From Shewanella fidelis ATCC BAA-318 (GTDB taxonomy: Bacteria > Pseudomonadota > Gammaproteobacteria > Enterobacterales > Shewanellaceae): a DNA stretch of 64,000 nt. Shown here in pieces: positions 1 to 9,283 of the stretch; position 1 is the first letter of the stretch, and each line of letters starts with the position of its first letter. The stretch lies in NCBI RefSeq assembly GCF_000518605.1, contig NZ_KI912458.1, positions 520,729 to 584,728 of the forward strand, read 5' to 3'. The translations under genes were made by a program, and so were the position numbers. The notes beneath the pieces are model-generated. The model was given only the letters and a program-made list of their open reading frames with translations, was not told the DNA's origin and made no database searches.

Positions 1-2416
1 CTTCTGCATACGAGCGCCAGTACTCAAGTTTTAAGCCTGTGTTAGATGCGTTGCCCTCTGGGCGATGACAATGAGCGCAGTTGATATCTAAGTATCCCTT
101 TGCTACATCCATTAGCGCTGCATCAGACAGCAGGCTAACCGTGGCCTCGTCACCGTCATTGTAGGCTGGAACAGTATCTATGCCTGCAATATCTGGTACA
201 CCTTGCAAGATCCCAGCAGCTTGCCACTTAAGTAGCTGATTCATGCTGCCGTCGCCATAGGCATAGTCTTTATTAAGATTACGTGCTTTAGGGCCAATCG
301 GGACAAACTTAGCAGGACTGTCAGCATCAGGTTTGAACTGGTGACACTGTTTACACTGGTTCATGCTTGGTACGACATAATCGAAGCTCATGTCTGTGCC
401 ATTGTGGCTTACACTCTTGGCTTGAATGGCGCCGGCTTTAGCGAGTACTGCATCAGACTTTTCAGCATTCCACACATAAGGCAGTGCTGTCCAACCGGTT
501 TCGCGGTGAATAAGCAAACGTGTTTCAATCAGATCTTCATTCGCCAGACCACGTTTGCTGGTGTCCATTGGCAGTGCGAACGATTTAACAATGACAGTAC
601 CCACAGGGAAGTCCATTGACTCAGTGGCAGAGTAATCCGCTTTGCTGCCTTCTGGTACAAATACATAACGGTATTTACTAGAATAGTCTGTAAATAGCGG
701 TGTATTTAAGTCATAAGGCAGACCACCTGAGTTAGGGGCGTTAGTTGGATTTTTCATATCTGCAAATAAGTTGTAGTCAGATAGGTTAGGGCAGTTGGCT
801 TTGAGCAGTGCGTCCCATGATGCATTTGAGCCTTCTGCAACACATAGGCTTAGATCGCCATCGCCGACTAAACCGCCTTCACCTTCGCCAATACTACCAC
901 CGCCGCCAACGAGATTACCGCCGTCACAGCCCGCGGTATCGTCATCAACGCCACAACCAAAGATTTGCTCGCCAAAGGTGACGGTATGCACAGGTAAACT
1001 AACCTGCTGACAATCCATGATGTCAGCTTGTGGCGCTTCAAACAAAAACTCTGGGCTGTTGGTGTCAGTGTTGTCATTTGCATATAAGCGGCCAAACGAC
1101 ACATCGCCGTTATTTGACGCACACACATTGTCACTGCCGTCAGTGGCAAATGGAAGTTCCTGTAAACCTAAATAGGCAGCGGTGCCATTATTCGATAGTA
1201 GCTCACCTAAGCCATCGTACAGTACGCCGGGAAATTTACCGTGGGTAAAGAGATAGCCTTTGATGATGTCATCAATCAAGTAGCCATTAGGCTTTTGGCC
1301 ATAGCCTTCAATTTTATTATCGTGTAGATAAATATTACGCGGTGTTGGACGCCAGCCATCTTCAATCGGTTGCCCAGGTTGACCGTAGTTGGCAACAAAT
1401 GCTGACATATCGGGTTCGGCGATAAAGAAACTTGAAATTGTTACTGCCATGGTGTCGTGATTGGTGATCTCATTGTTGAAGATCTCCACGTCGTCTGTTG
1501 ACAGAATAATCATACCTGTGCCCGGTGGTACAATGTGTACACCAGCAGGGTTGGCTGAGGCGTTAGCAAAGTTTTTAGTATTATTATCATAAACTTTGTT
1601 ATTAAAGATCCGCACACTTGAGCCGTATCTGTGGTTACCAATAGGGAGATCAAATACTAAAATACCACCGGTATTGCCCATGGCTTCGTTATCATACACA
1701 TCTGCATATTTTGAGTTTTCAATCTCAATACCTGCAACGTTCTCTTTGGCGATATTGCGGCGCACTACAATATATTGAGATTGACCAACATAAATACCTG
1801 CATCGGCACTACCACGCACATAGGTATCTTCAATAAGAATATTTTCACACTCAACAGGGTAAAGCCCATACGCGCCGTTACCTTCATCTAGTTCACCTTC
1901 CCATACGGTTGCAAGGCGGCGCAAGATAATACCGTTGGTGTTTTTCAGTTTAATACCGTTATTTTTGGCTTCATTAACCGAAAGATCTTGAATAATGATA
2001 TTGAGTGCGTTTTGGACAAAAATACCATCGCCTGAGTTAGCGTTAGAAAAGTCGAGTACGGTTTCATCCATACCGTAACCCATAATAGTTACGTTTTTAG
2101 CGAAGCTACCATCACCATCAACGTCGCCGTCAAATAATAGCGTCGACTCTATTTCGAATGTGCCTTTAGGCAGTACCAGCACATCGCCACTTTGAGCGTT
2201 AATAAGGGCTTCTTGGATTCGAGTAGTGAGGTTGTCACCTGTTTCAATCATGATGGCACCTTCGGGGAAGGTTGGACCAGGATCCGGTGTAGGGGTGACA
2301 ACTTCAGTTGTCTCATCTGTGGTGTCGTTATCGTCTGATGAGCAAGCACTTAGGCTAATTGCTACTGCAGTGGCGATGATTGTGGGCATCAGCCATGATG
2401 GTTTGTTGTTGAACAT
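1..2416 (-). CDS. Lipoprotein: parallel beta-helix domain fused to a di-haem cytochrome-like domain (3' end outside window)
   Basis: The frame is open from an ATG at 2416 to the window edge, so the C-terminus is missing. The N-terminus is a lipoprotein signal peptide with lipobox LSAC followed by an Asp/Thr-rich spacer. Residues of about 50-420 look like a right-handed parallel beta-helix, with many repeated N-G-I, G-I-Y-V and N-N-E type rungs. A Gly-rich linker with several cysteines follows near 880-960. The region after it contains two CxxCH haem-binding motifs, CKQCH (near 335-350) and CAHCH (near 90-105). I recall these halves as neighbouring families (TIGR03805 and TIGR03806 type); here one frame encodes both. 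A periplasmic or surface-exposed electron-transfer or polysaccharide role is possible, but the function is unknown. Confidence 0.75.
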   Translation of the reverse strand, partial: MFNNKPSWLMPTIIATAVAISLSACSSDDNDTTDETTEVVTPTPDPGPTFPEGAIMIETGDNLTTRIQEALINAQSGDVLVLPKGTFEIESTLLFDGDVDGDGSFAKNVTIMGYGMDETVLDFSNANSGDGIFVQNALNIIIQDLSVNEAKNNGIKLKNTNGIILRRLATVWEGELDEGNGAYGLYPVECENILIEDTYVRGSADAGIYVGQSQYIVVRRNIAKENVAGIEIENSKYADVYDNEAMGNTGGILVFDLPIGNHRYGSSVRIFNNKVYDNNTKNFANASANPAGVHIVPPGTGMIILSTDDVEIFNNEITNHDTMAVTISSFFIAEPDMSAFVANYGQPGQPIEDGWRPTPRNIYLHDNKIEGYGQKPNGYLIDDIIKGYLFTHGKFPGVLYDGLGELLSNNGTAAYLGLQELPFATDGSDNVCASNNGDVSFGRLYANDNTDTNSPEFLFEAPQADIMDCQQVSLPVHTVTFGEQIFGCGVDDDTAGCDGGNLVGGGGSIGEGEGGLVGDGDLSLCVAEGSNASWDALLKANCPNLSDYNLFADMKNPTNAPNSGGLPYDLNTPLFTDYSSKYRYVFVPEGSKADYSATESMDFPVGTVIVKSFALPMDTSKRGLANEDLIETRLLIHRETGWTALPYVWNAEKSDAVLAKAGAIQAKSVSHNGTDMSFDYVVPSMNQCKQCHQFKPDADSPAKFVPIGPKARNLNKDYAYGDGSMNQLLKWQAAGILQGVPDIAGIDTVPAYNDGDEATVSLLSDAALMDVAKGYLDINCAHCHRPEGNASNTGLKLEYWRSYAE

Positions 2417-2758
2417 AGCGTCTCCAAAATTATTTTTATTATGCAACTCCTAGATTGCACTGACGTACAAGATAAGCAATGTGAAATGTGGACAACAAAT
2501 ATTTAACAACCTGTTATCTTTGTTTTTATTACCAAGAGATTAAACGCTAGCTAAAAGCTTAATGATTGAAATATAAGTTGAACAAAAGCTAATTTAAACG
2601 CTTGTATGGATTCTGGTTAATGCTTAAAAAACTTGAAAATTTTAGCGGCAAGGTTACGGTAAACTAGATTGTCTAAAGCGATGCTAATAAAAATCCCCAC
2701 TAACAGGAGTGGGGATTTAGCTTTGTTATTAGCGTAAAAGTGTGCGGTTATTTACGCT
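2417..2758. other. Intergenic region
   Basis: About 340 bp between the start of the beta-helix/haem lipoprotein and the end of the DUF481 gene. It must carry the promoter of the lipoprotein gene, but I see no convincing hexamer pair. The only clear element is the terminator of the DUF481 gene at 2691-2718. No ORF of interest. Confidence 0.6.
2691..2718 (-). terminator. Rho-independent terminator of the DUF481 gene
   Basis: An 11-bp perfect stem (AAATCCCCACT / AGTGGGGATTT) with loop AACAGG. On the minus strand the stem ends in GGGGATTTTTATT, giving a run of five T, so it terminates transcription of the minus-strand gene upstream. Confidence 0.8.
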
Positions 2759-2819
2759 CTAAATATCGATACCAAAACCGATAATAAATTGGTAATCATC
2801 TTGCTTAGGAATAAAGCCG

Positions 2820-3869
2820 TTAGCATCTGGTTGCGGCTTGTTGATGTGATCCCAAACCATCTAAGTCAAACATACTGGTGAGTTCAATCTCTAGTGTCGC
2901 GATAGCGTGATGAGTGTAGCCACCTGACTTTTCGTTACCATATTGCACACGGTACAAAGTGTTAAAGTCGATATCACTAGTGACTTCTGTATCAAATACG
3001 GTTTCAACTACTACGGCTGTGCTGCCATCGTCTTCGGCTTCACCGGCTTTTACTTCATCAAAGCGAGTGTAAGTATAAGCAGGACCACCACTCACACTCC
3101 ATTCAGTTTTTGAGTTATCTATGATGTTGTAACTCAAACCCGAACCGACTGTGGCACGGTATTCAATGTTAGCGAATGGATCTTTGTAAACTTCGGCAAA
3201 AATTGGTCGCACATAAAACTGTTTCGAGATAAACCAGTCAAAGTTTGAATTGATACGGTGGTTGTTAATACGACTTTCACCGTCGGTTTTAGAGTAATTA
3301 CCGATATAGTCAAGGTTGAAGCGTGATTCGGTGGTTCGGCGAGCGGTTTTCGCCAACGCGCTATAGTCGATTTGGTCGGTGTTACCGCTGCGGAAATTAA
3401 CACCTAAAGTGATTTTGCTTGACCAGTAGTTCGATTCTGATTGATCACCAGCAATAATCGTCATGATATCGGCATTATCAAACTCTTCACCATTAATATA
3501 TGACTTACCGTTTTCTACTAAAAGGCGGCCAGTCTTAGTGCTAAGGTCGGTAAAGCCGATGCTTACTATACAGCTACTTTGCAGTACTTTTACATCTTCC
3601 CAGTCGATAAATACGGTATCAAGCTCATCACTTTCAAACTCTAGTTTGTCGTCATACAGGTTTTTAATTTCACCTTTTAACAGTTCTAGAGATGTCAGTT
3701 GTAGCCAGTCATATTTTGCGTCAACAGGTGGATACAGTTGCTCAGGCGTTAAAGTTTGCTCTTGAGCGATAGGCTGTGCCTGAGTGGTCTCTGTCGACAG
3801 GGCAGATGTTGAGTAAAGTGCGGCGAGGCAACTCGCGGCAATAAGTGTATAGCGCATTTGGTATTCCAT
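2820..3869 (-). CDS. DUF481 (YdiY-like) outer-membrane beta-barrel protein with a C-terminal frameshift
   Basis: 349 codons as read. There is a signal peptide (RYTLIAASCLAALYSTSALS), then a small N-terminal domain, then a barrel of the DUF481 family (salt-induced outer-membrane protein YdiY type), whose function is unclear. The start ATG at 3869 has AAGGGAG four bases upstream; a second ATG four codons later is less well spaced. After FDLD near 2860 the frame breaks off into an unrelated tail (GLGSHQQAATRC). A +1/+2 shift gives WDHINKPQPD...GFGIDI and stops at 2759-2761, which is the normal family ending. The last strands are therefore encoded out of frame, either a true mutation or an assembly error. 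A terminator follows at 2691-2718. Confidence 0.8.
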   Translation of the reverse strand: MEYQMRYTLIAASCLAALYSTSALSTETTQAQPIAQEQTLTPEQLYPPVDAKYDWLQLTSLELLKGEIKNLYDDKLEFESDELDTVFIDWEDVKVLQSSCIVSIGFTDLSTKTGRLLVENGKSYINGEEFDNADIMTIIAGDQSESNYWSSKITLGVNFRSGNTDQIDYSALAKTARRTTESRFNLDYIGNYSKTDGESRINNHRINSNFDWFISKQFYVRPIFAEVYKDPFANIEYRATVGSGLSYNIIDNSKTEWSVSGGPAYTYTRFDEVKAGEAEDDGSTAVVVETVFDTEVTSDIDFNTLYRVQYGNEKSGGYTHHAIATLEIELTSMFDLDGLGSHQQAATRC

Positions 3870-3996
3870 TAAGCTCCCTTGAAAAATTTACTGCTTTGGC
3901 TGATTTTATTTTGGGCTTATCAGCTCTGAACAAGATATAAATTTATGTCTCAAGGTTTATCTAGTAAAAAACAGGTGCAATGATTTAGGCCGCAGA

Positions 3997-4626
3997 TTAT
4001 AAAGCCTGCTCAAACCATGGCAACATAAAGTCGGCAATTATTATCTGTGCTTTTTGATTTGGGTGTATGCCATCTCTTTGCATTAGCGAACTGTCGGTAA
4101 CAATTTGCTCCATAAAAAACGGCATCAAGGTGACGTCGTGTTCGGCAGCTAGTTCTTTATAGACTGAGTTTATTTGCGACGCATAGCGTGGGCCATAATT
4201 CGGCGGCACCATAATTTCACTGAGTAGCACTTTGACTTGCTGGGCTTTTGCCAGCTCAATCATTTTTGTAAGATTATTTTTCAATTGTTTAGGTGGGAAT
4301 CCGCGCAGACCATCGTTACCACCTAACTCAATCAATAAGATTTTAGGCTGAGAGGATTCAAGCAGGGCGGGCAGTCGGCGTAATCCGCCTGCGGAGGTTT
4401 CGCCGCTAACTGAACCATTAATTATTGTGCTATTTGGCATTTTCTCACGTAATAATTGTACCCAGCCTTGATCTTCAGGCATGCCATAGCTTGCACTTAG
4501 GCTATCACCTAGGATTAATATAGGGGAAGCACTCAGCCCAAAACTGCTGAAAACTAACAATAAGACTAAACCGCTGAGTCGGTTTTTTAAGTTAAAGAAG
4601 GATCCTATGTCTGAAAATAGCGCCAT
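3997..4626 (-). CDS. tesA: Acyl-CoA thioesterase I / protease I / lysophospholipase L1 TesA
   Basis: SGNH/GDSL hydrolase of the periplasm, releasing free fatty acids from thioesters and lysophospholipids. Block I GDSLSASYG carries the nucleophilic Ser, block III reads GGNDGLRG, and block V reads DGIHPN with the catalytic Asp and His. A signal peptide (LVLLLVFSSFGLSA) precedes the mature start. From ATG 4626 the protein is 209 residues, matching the roughly 208 of E. coli TesA. AGGTGG lies nine bases before this ATG; the longer open frame to 4707 adds an implausible N-terminus. The start lies inside the divergent ABC gene, so the two 5' ends overlap by 20 bp. Confidence 0.88.
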   Translation of the reverse strand: MALFSDIGSFFNLKNRLSGLVLLLVFSSFGLSASPILILGDSLSASYGMPEDQGWVQLLREKMPNSTIINGSVSGETSAGGLRRLPALLESSQPKILLIELGGNDGLRGFPPKQLKNNLTKMIELAKAQQVKVLLSEIMVPPNYGPRYASQINSVYKELAAEHDVTLMPFFMEQIVTDSSLMQRDGIHPNQKAQIIIADFMLPWFEQAL

Positions 4627-5344
4627 AACCGTAAGCCACCTAGTTAAATCAGTTAATACCCAAGAGGGAGAGTTGACTATCCTCAACGGCATTAATATGG
4701 ATGTCAAGCAGGGCGAGAGTGTTGCGATTCTTGGTCCCTCAGGTTCGGGGAAGTCAACCTTATTAGGATTGCTCGCCGCTTTGGACTCGCCAAGTAGCGG
4801 CTCGATTAAGCTTGATGGCGTGGCACTGGAAAACCTTGATGAAGAGGCTAAGGCTGCACTGAGAAAGCAAAAAGTCAGTTTTATTTTTCAGTCTTTTATG
4901 TTGGTCGATACCCTTAATGCATTAGAGAACGTGATGTTACCTGCCGAGCTTGCTGGGGTGGATAAGGCAAAACAAAAAGCCGAGGCCATGTTAGAACGAG
5001 TAGGGCTAAGCCACAGGTTAACTCATTTTCCTAATCAATTATCAGGTGGTGAGCAGCAAAGAGTGGCCATTGCCAGAGCCTTTATTTGTGAGCCTAAAGT
5101 GTTATTTGCAGATGAACCTACTGGTAATTTGGACTCGGCCAATAGTGACAAAATCGCCGATATGCTGTTTGAACTTAACCGAGAAAGCGTCACTACATTA
5201 GTCCTTGTGAGTCACGATATGGAGCTTGCCAGTCGTTGTCAGCGTCAGTTTATTATGGACTCAGGTCGATTAACTGAAAAAGTTTCTGACAGTACTATGG
5301 CGCAAAGCGCGGAGCTAACTGAAGAGGCGAGCGCATGGAGCTGA
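4607..5344 (+). CDS. ybbA: ABC transporter ATP-binding protein, YbbA/LolD type
   Basis: 245 residues. Walker A GPSGSGKST, signature LSGGEQQR, Walker B VLFADEP with the following TGNLDSAN typical of the LolD/MacB-like class, and switch His in LVSHD. AAGGATCC sits just before the ATG. It energises the FtsX-like permease encoded immediately downstream (10-bp overlap) and is divergent from tesA, the same order as tesA-ybbA-ybbP in E. coli. Such pairs usually act by mechanotransmission or extraction at the inner membrane rather than by classical transport; the substrate is not known. Confidence 0.88.
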   Translation: MSENSAITVSHLVKSVNTQEGELTILNGINMDVKQGESVAILGPSGSGKSTLLGLLAALDSPSSGSIKLDGVALENLDEEAKAALRKQKVSFIFQSFMLVDTLNALENVMLPAELAGVDKAKQKAEAMLERVGLSHRLTHFPNQLSGGEQQRVAIARAFICEPKVLFADEPTGNLDSANSDKIADMLFELNRESVTTLVLVSHDMELASRCQRQFIMDSGRLTEKVSDSTMAQSAELTEEASAWS

Positions 5345-7788
5345 ATTTAGCATGGCGTTTATTTAAACGTGAGTTGTCACAAGGGCAATTGATTTTAATT
5401 ATATTGGCGATCACTTTAGCTGTGCTGTCGGTGACAGGCCTTGCTAGCGTGAGTGAACGTTTGCAGTTAGCCATTAATGGTCAAGCCTCAAAGTTTATTG
5501 CTGCAGATAGAATTATTGACTCACCGAATAAAATCGATCCAAAAGTGTTGAGCTTGGCCGATGAGATGGGGTTATCTCAGGTGAGTAGTATGCAGTTTAA
5601 CTCTATGCTGTATGCCGGAGATGCGTTTCAGTTAGTGACAGTACGGGCGGTGGCTGAGGGCTATCCTTTAAAAGGTGATATCGAACTGAGCACGGGTAAA
5701 GCTGACGGATTACCCCAAGCAGATAATATCTGGTTTGAAACCCGCTTAGGTGGCTTGTTGGGTTATCCAGAGCAAATTGAACTTGGTAATGCAAAATTTG
5801 CGCTATCGAAAGAGATCATTCGGCTTCCTGATGCCGGTTTTAATCCGTTTGCTTCTTCGCCTGTAGTATTAATGCGTATTGAGGATGTGGTGAAAACTCA
5901 GGTGATCCAGCCGGGCAGTCGCGTGACTTACCGCTATCAATTTACTGGCGATGCCAACGCGTTAACAGCATTTGAGCAGCAAGCAAAACCATTACTGAAT
6001 ACCAGTCAGCGCTGGGTAGATGTGCAATCTGGTGACTCTCCAATCGCTGAAGCGGTTAAACGAGCTGAGCGTTTTTTACTATTAGCAAGTTTGCTTGGGA
6101 TCGCATTAGCCTGCGCAGCAATTGGCATTGCTGCTCAGCGATATTGTCAGCGTCATTATGATGTTGTGGCAATGCTTAAAACATTTGGTGCATCAGCAAA
6201 ACAGATAAGGGTGTTATTTGGCACCCATTTATTGTTAGTGACAGCTGTTGGTGTATGTTTGGGCTTAATAGGTGGTTTGGGCTTAGATAGGGCGATTACC
6301 GCGTTTTTGCCTGAGGAGATCGCCGCTTATAATCCACCAATGATGCGCCCTGTAATGTTAGGTTTAGGAACTGGTTTTATTAGCGCCTTTATGTTTTCTG
6401 CCTACCCTTTAATGCGCTTGCTTGCTATTCCGCCTTTAAGGGTGCTGCAGCGTCAGCTTGAAGGTTTACACCTAGGAATGTGGTTGCATTTAGTGTTAAG
6501 CCTGAGCGCGATGGCGGTTTTGGGCTATTTGTACTCTCAAAGCTTGGCCTTAACCTTAACTGTGGTTGCGGCAGTATTATTGTTAGGTGTTTTACTGAGT
6601 GTACTCGGTTTCTTCATGATCCGTTTGGGTCACAGTGTGGGCATGAAGACCACCAATCCATTGCAGTTAGCGTTAGCAGGCCTTAGACGCAGAGCTAAAC
6701 AAAATGCGGTGCAGCTGGTGGGATTTAGTAGTGCATTAGTGCTGTTGCTGACGATTTTTGCCTTACGTCAAGACTTACTTAATGAATGGCAGAAGCAGTT
6801 ACCTGAAAACTCACCGAATTACTTTTTAGTTAATATTGCGCCTGAAGAGACACAACCAATAAGTGACTTTCTAGCCCCCGAGCTTAAATCGGCACCGATC
6901 ATCTATCCGGTGATTAGAGGCCGTTTAACGGCAATTAATGATGAAGTACTTATTTCAAGGGATCAAAAGCAAGATGGTGTAGAGGGGCGGGTAGGTATTT
7001 CACGTGAATTAAATCTGACCTACCGTCAAACAATGCCACCGAATAATGAGATTATTGAGGGTGAGTTTAACCAAGATAAATTCGATGTGTCAGTAGAGTC
7101 GGGCGTTGCAGAGCGTCTAGGGCTCTCTCTAGGTGATAGGTTAACTTACACCATAGATAATCAAGAGTTAACCGTGAAGGTTACCAGTATTCGCGCGGTA
7201 CACTGGGAAACGTTGCAACCCAACTTCTTTATGATTTTCACTAAGGAAGCGCTAGCGCCATTTGCTTATACGTCGATGTCGAGTTTTCATCTTGATGACT
7301 CGCAGCGCGGGGTGATCTTGGAGTTGATCAAGCAGTTCCCTACGGTATCCATTATTGATGTTGGTGCTATGGTGAGTCAGCTAAGGCAGATCATTGACCA
7401 AGTGTCTTTGTCGTTATCATTAGTCTTGGTGTTGGTGTTACTTGCCAGTGCGCTAGTGATGATTGCCCAAACAGAGGCAGGTATGGCAACCAGACAACGC
7501 GAGTTAGCAGTACTGCGCACGTTTGGTGCCTCGGGCTGGTTACTGCGGGCCGCAACCGGGCTTGAGTTTGCATTACTTGGTACCGTGGCCGGGCTATTAG
7601 CGGTTATTGTTGCGGAGTTTACGCTTTACCTACTGAAAACTCAGGTGTTTGAGCTTAATGTTTATATGCATTGGCCTTGGTGGGGTATTGCACCTCTAAG
7701 TGGCGCTTTGGTGGTGGCATTGTTAGGGATTTGGCGTTGTAGGCAACTGCTGAATAAGTCTTGCGGTGAACTGTTAAAAGGGCATTAA
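5335..7788 (+). CDS. ybbP: FtsX-like ABC permease, YbbP type
   Basis: 817 residues. An N-terminal membrane helix (QLILIILAITLAVLSVTGLA) is followed by a periplasmic domain, a block of three helices with FtsX features (about residues 245-370), a central pair of helices, a second large periplasmic domain (about 500-680), and a C-terminal FtsX block ending with helices near residues 690-800. This duplicated layout is that of the YbbP/YbbAP family. The start codon overlaps the end of the ATPase gene by 10 bp, so the two are translationally coupled. A strong terminator follows at 7824. Confidence 0.88.
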   Translation: MELNLAWRLFKRELSQGQLILIILAITLAVLSVTGLASVSERLQLAINGQASKFIAADRIIDSPNKIDPKVLSLADEMGLSQVSSMQFNSMLYAGDAFQLVTVRAVAEGYPLKGDIELSTGKADGLPQADNIWFETRLGGLLGYPEQIELGNAKFALSKEIIRLPDAGFNPFASSPVVLMRIEDVVKTQVIQPGSRVTYRYQFTGDANALTAFEQQAKPLLNTSQRWVDVQSGDSPIAEAVKRAERFLLLASLLGIALACAAIGIAAQRYCQRHYDVVAMLKTFGASAKQIRVLFGTHLLLVTAVGVCLGLIGGLGLDRAITAFLPEEIAAYNPPMMRPVMLGLGTGFISAFMFSAYPLMRLLAIPPLRVLQRQLEGLHLGMWLHLVLSLSAMAVLGYLYSQSLALTLTVVAAVLLLGVLLSVLGFFMIRLGHSVGMKTTNPLQLALAGLRRRAKQNAVQLVGFSSALVLLLTIFALRQDLLNEWQKQLPENSPNYFLVNIAPEETQPISDFLAPELKSAPIIYPVIRGRLTAINDEVLISRDQKQDGVEGRVGISRELNLTYRQTMPPNNEIIEGEFNQDKFDVSVESGVAERLGLSLGDRLTYTIDNQELTVKVTSIRAVHWETLQPNFFMIFTKEALAPFAYTSMSSFHLDDSQRGVILELIKQFPTVSIIDVGAMVSQLRQIIDQVSLSLSLVLVLVLLASALVMIAQTEAGMATRQRELAVLRTFGASGWLLRAATGLEFALLGTVAGLLAVIVAEFTLYLLKTQVFELNVYMHWPWWGIAPLSGALVVALLGIWRCRQLLNKSCGELLKGH

Positions 7789-7823
7789 TGCCAATAATTA
7801 ACTGATTAAAGTTAAAAGCAAAG

Positions 7824-7850
7824 AGGATAACCAAGGGGTTATCCTTTTTT
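7824..7850 (+). terminator. Rho-independent terminator of ybbAP
   Basis: A 9-bp stem (AGGATAACC / GGTTATCCT) with loop AAGG, followed by a run of T to 7850. It lies between the convergent ybbP and yfcH genes. Confidence 0.85.
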
Positions 7851-7857
7851 GTTAAGG

Positions 7858-8760
7858 CTAATGTAATATTTGCTCGAGTGCTGCATCTAACTCAGGGTAT
7901 TGAAAAGTAAAGCCTGATGATAATGCGTGTTTAGGGGTGACATATTGACCTTCGATAAGCAGGGTCGACATTTCACCTAGAGCGAGCTTGAGGCCAAAGG
8001 CCGGGGCAGGGATACACGCTGGACGGTTAACCGCTTTACCCAGTGCTTTAGTAAAGCTTTTATTACTAACAGGGTTTGGCGCTGTGCCATTAAAAATACC
8101 AATACAGTCGTTATGCTCAGCGAGGTAAATGATTAAGCGCACCAGATCAGCCTGATGGATCCAGCTCATGCCTTGTTGACCATCAGCTATCGGACCGCCT
8201 AGGCCAAGTTTGAAGGCCGGTAACATTTTAGCCAATGCACCTCCTTGACTGCCGAGCACTAAACCAATTCTGAGTATCGCAACCCGAGTTTGCTCACTTT
8301 GCGCGCTGAGGGCTTCATCTTCCCAACGTTTGCAGACTTGATGGGTGAATTCCGCCTGAGTTTGTTGATTGACTTCAAAGCTTTCATCTATGGGCTGCAG
8401 CTTTTGATCGCCATAATAGCCAATAGCGGATGCGCTAACAAAAGTATGCGGCGGAGTGTCGCTGTGTTTGATTAATTCACTCAATTTGGCTGTGATCGTC
8501 CAGCGGCTTTGGCAAATAGCTTGCTTTTGTGCAGCGCTCCAGCGTTTTCCCGCAATAGGTTCACCTGCTAAATTGATTATTACGTCAAAATCATTTAAAT
8601 CGCTTAGACCATCTAAGCTTGCTAGATATTGATGTTGCCGACCTAGTTTTTCTGCCGAGCGCTCGGGGCTACGAGTGAGAATTGTCAATTGATGCTGCTT
8701 TAACGCGTCAACCAGTTGCGTACCAATAAATCCACTGGCGCCAGTTAGTAATATATTCAT
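7858..8760 (-). CDS. yfcH: TIGR01777-family NAD(P)-binding epimerase-like protein YfcH
   Basis: 300 residues. The N-terminal Rossmann motif GASGFIG is followed by the extended-SDR region with NLAGEPI and SASAIGYYG (Tyr of the active site). A C-terminal DUF1731-like segment (APAFGLKLALGEMSTLLIEGQ) completes the family architecture. The reaction is not established. It lies 63 bp downstream of folX on the same strand, an order also found in E. coli (folX-yfcH), so the two are probably co-transcribed. Confidence 0.88.
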   Translation of the reverse strand: MNILLTGASGFIGTQLVDALKQHQLTILTRSPERSAEKLGRQHQYLASLDGLSDLNDFDVIINLAGEPIAGKRWSAAQKQAICQSRWTITAKLSELIKHSDTPPHTFVSASAIGYYGDQKLQPIDESFEVNQQTQAEFTHQVCKRWEDEALSAQSEQTRVAILRIGLVLGSQGGALAKMLPAFKLGLGGPIADGQQGMSWIHQADLVRLIIYLAEHNDCIGIFNGTAPNPVSNKSFTKALGKAVNRPACIPAPAFGLKLALGEMSTLLIEGQYVTPKHALSSGFTFQYPELDAALEQILH

Positions 8761-8823
8761 AGGCTTAAATCTCAGACTTCATAGAGTTAATTGCATATTT
8801 ATCAGTACGCTACATCTTAGCGG

Positions 8824-9195
8824 TTAGATCTCTTGTTTTTGATAACGTAGCTCTAGTGATACTGAATCGGCAAAGCGCAATGCGTGTGGTTTATCTATTT
8901 CGACTTTGGCAAAGTCAACCCATGCATGGGCACTGGCGATAACTAACACTTGGCTGGTAAGGTTTTCGAGTAAAGAAAAGCGATTGTTTTCAACTAAAGC
9001 AATGATCTTTTTTGTAATCGTGCGATAATTCAAAGCATCATCCATATTATCACTGTTTCTCGCTTTATCAGCACAATAATGAATTTCAGTATTTATGATG
9101 ACATCTTGTTTATTTTGAATTTCGTCTTCTTTAATGCCAATGTAAGTGCGTAATCTTAGGTTCTTAATGCGGATCACGGCGATTTCTGGTTTCAT
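8824..9195 (-). CDS. folX: Dihydroneopterin triphosphate 2'-epimerase FolX
   Basis: 123 residues of the FolB/FolX tunnel-fold family. Residues such as [34 protein letters not shown] and [12 protein letters not shown] match FolX more closely than dihydroneopterin aldolase. The enzyme epimerises 7,8-dihydroneopterin triphosphate to the monapterin form, used for tetrahydromonapterin. It is the first gene of a probable folX-yfcH unit. The start ATG is at 9195, with the sequence GGGACATCG before it. Confidence 0.9.
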   Translation of the reverse strand: MKPEIAVIRIKNLRLRTYIGIKEDEIQNKQDVIINTEIHYCADKARNSDNMDDALNYRTITKKIIALVENNRFSLLENLTSQVLVIASAHAWVDFAKVEIDKPHALRFADSVSLELRYQKQEI

Positions 9196-9283
9196 AAAAA
9201 CGATGTCCCTGTTGTAGTTTATGTTAGAAGCAGTTTATATAACCCTATCAATATTATAGTGAATCAAGAAGGACTTTATTGTA

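Noticed and set aside
868..1149. Opposite-frame ORFs inside the beta-helix/haem gene
   Set aside because: They lie in a different frame from the long open frame that carries the lipobox and both CxxCH motifs; shadows.
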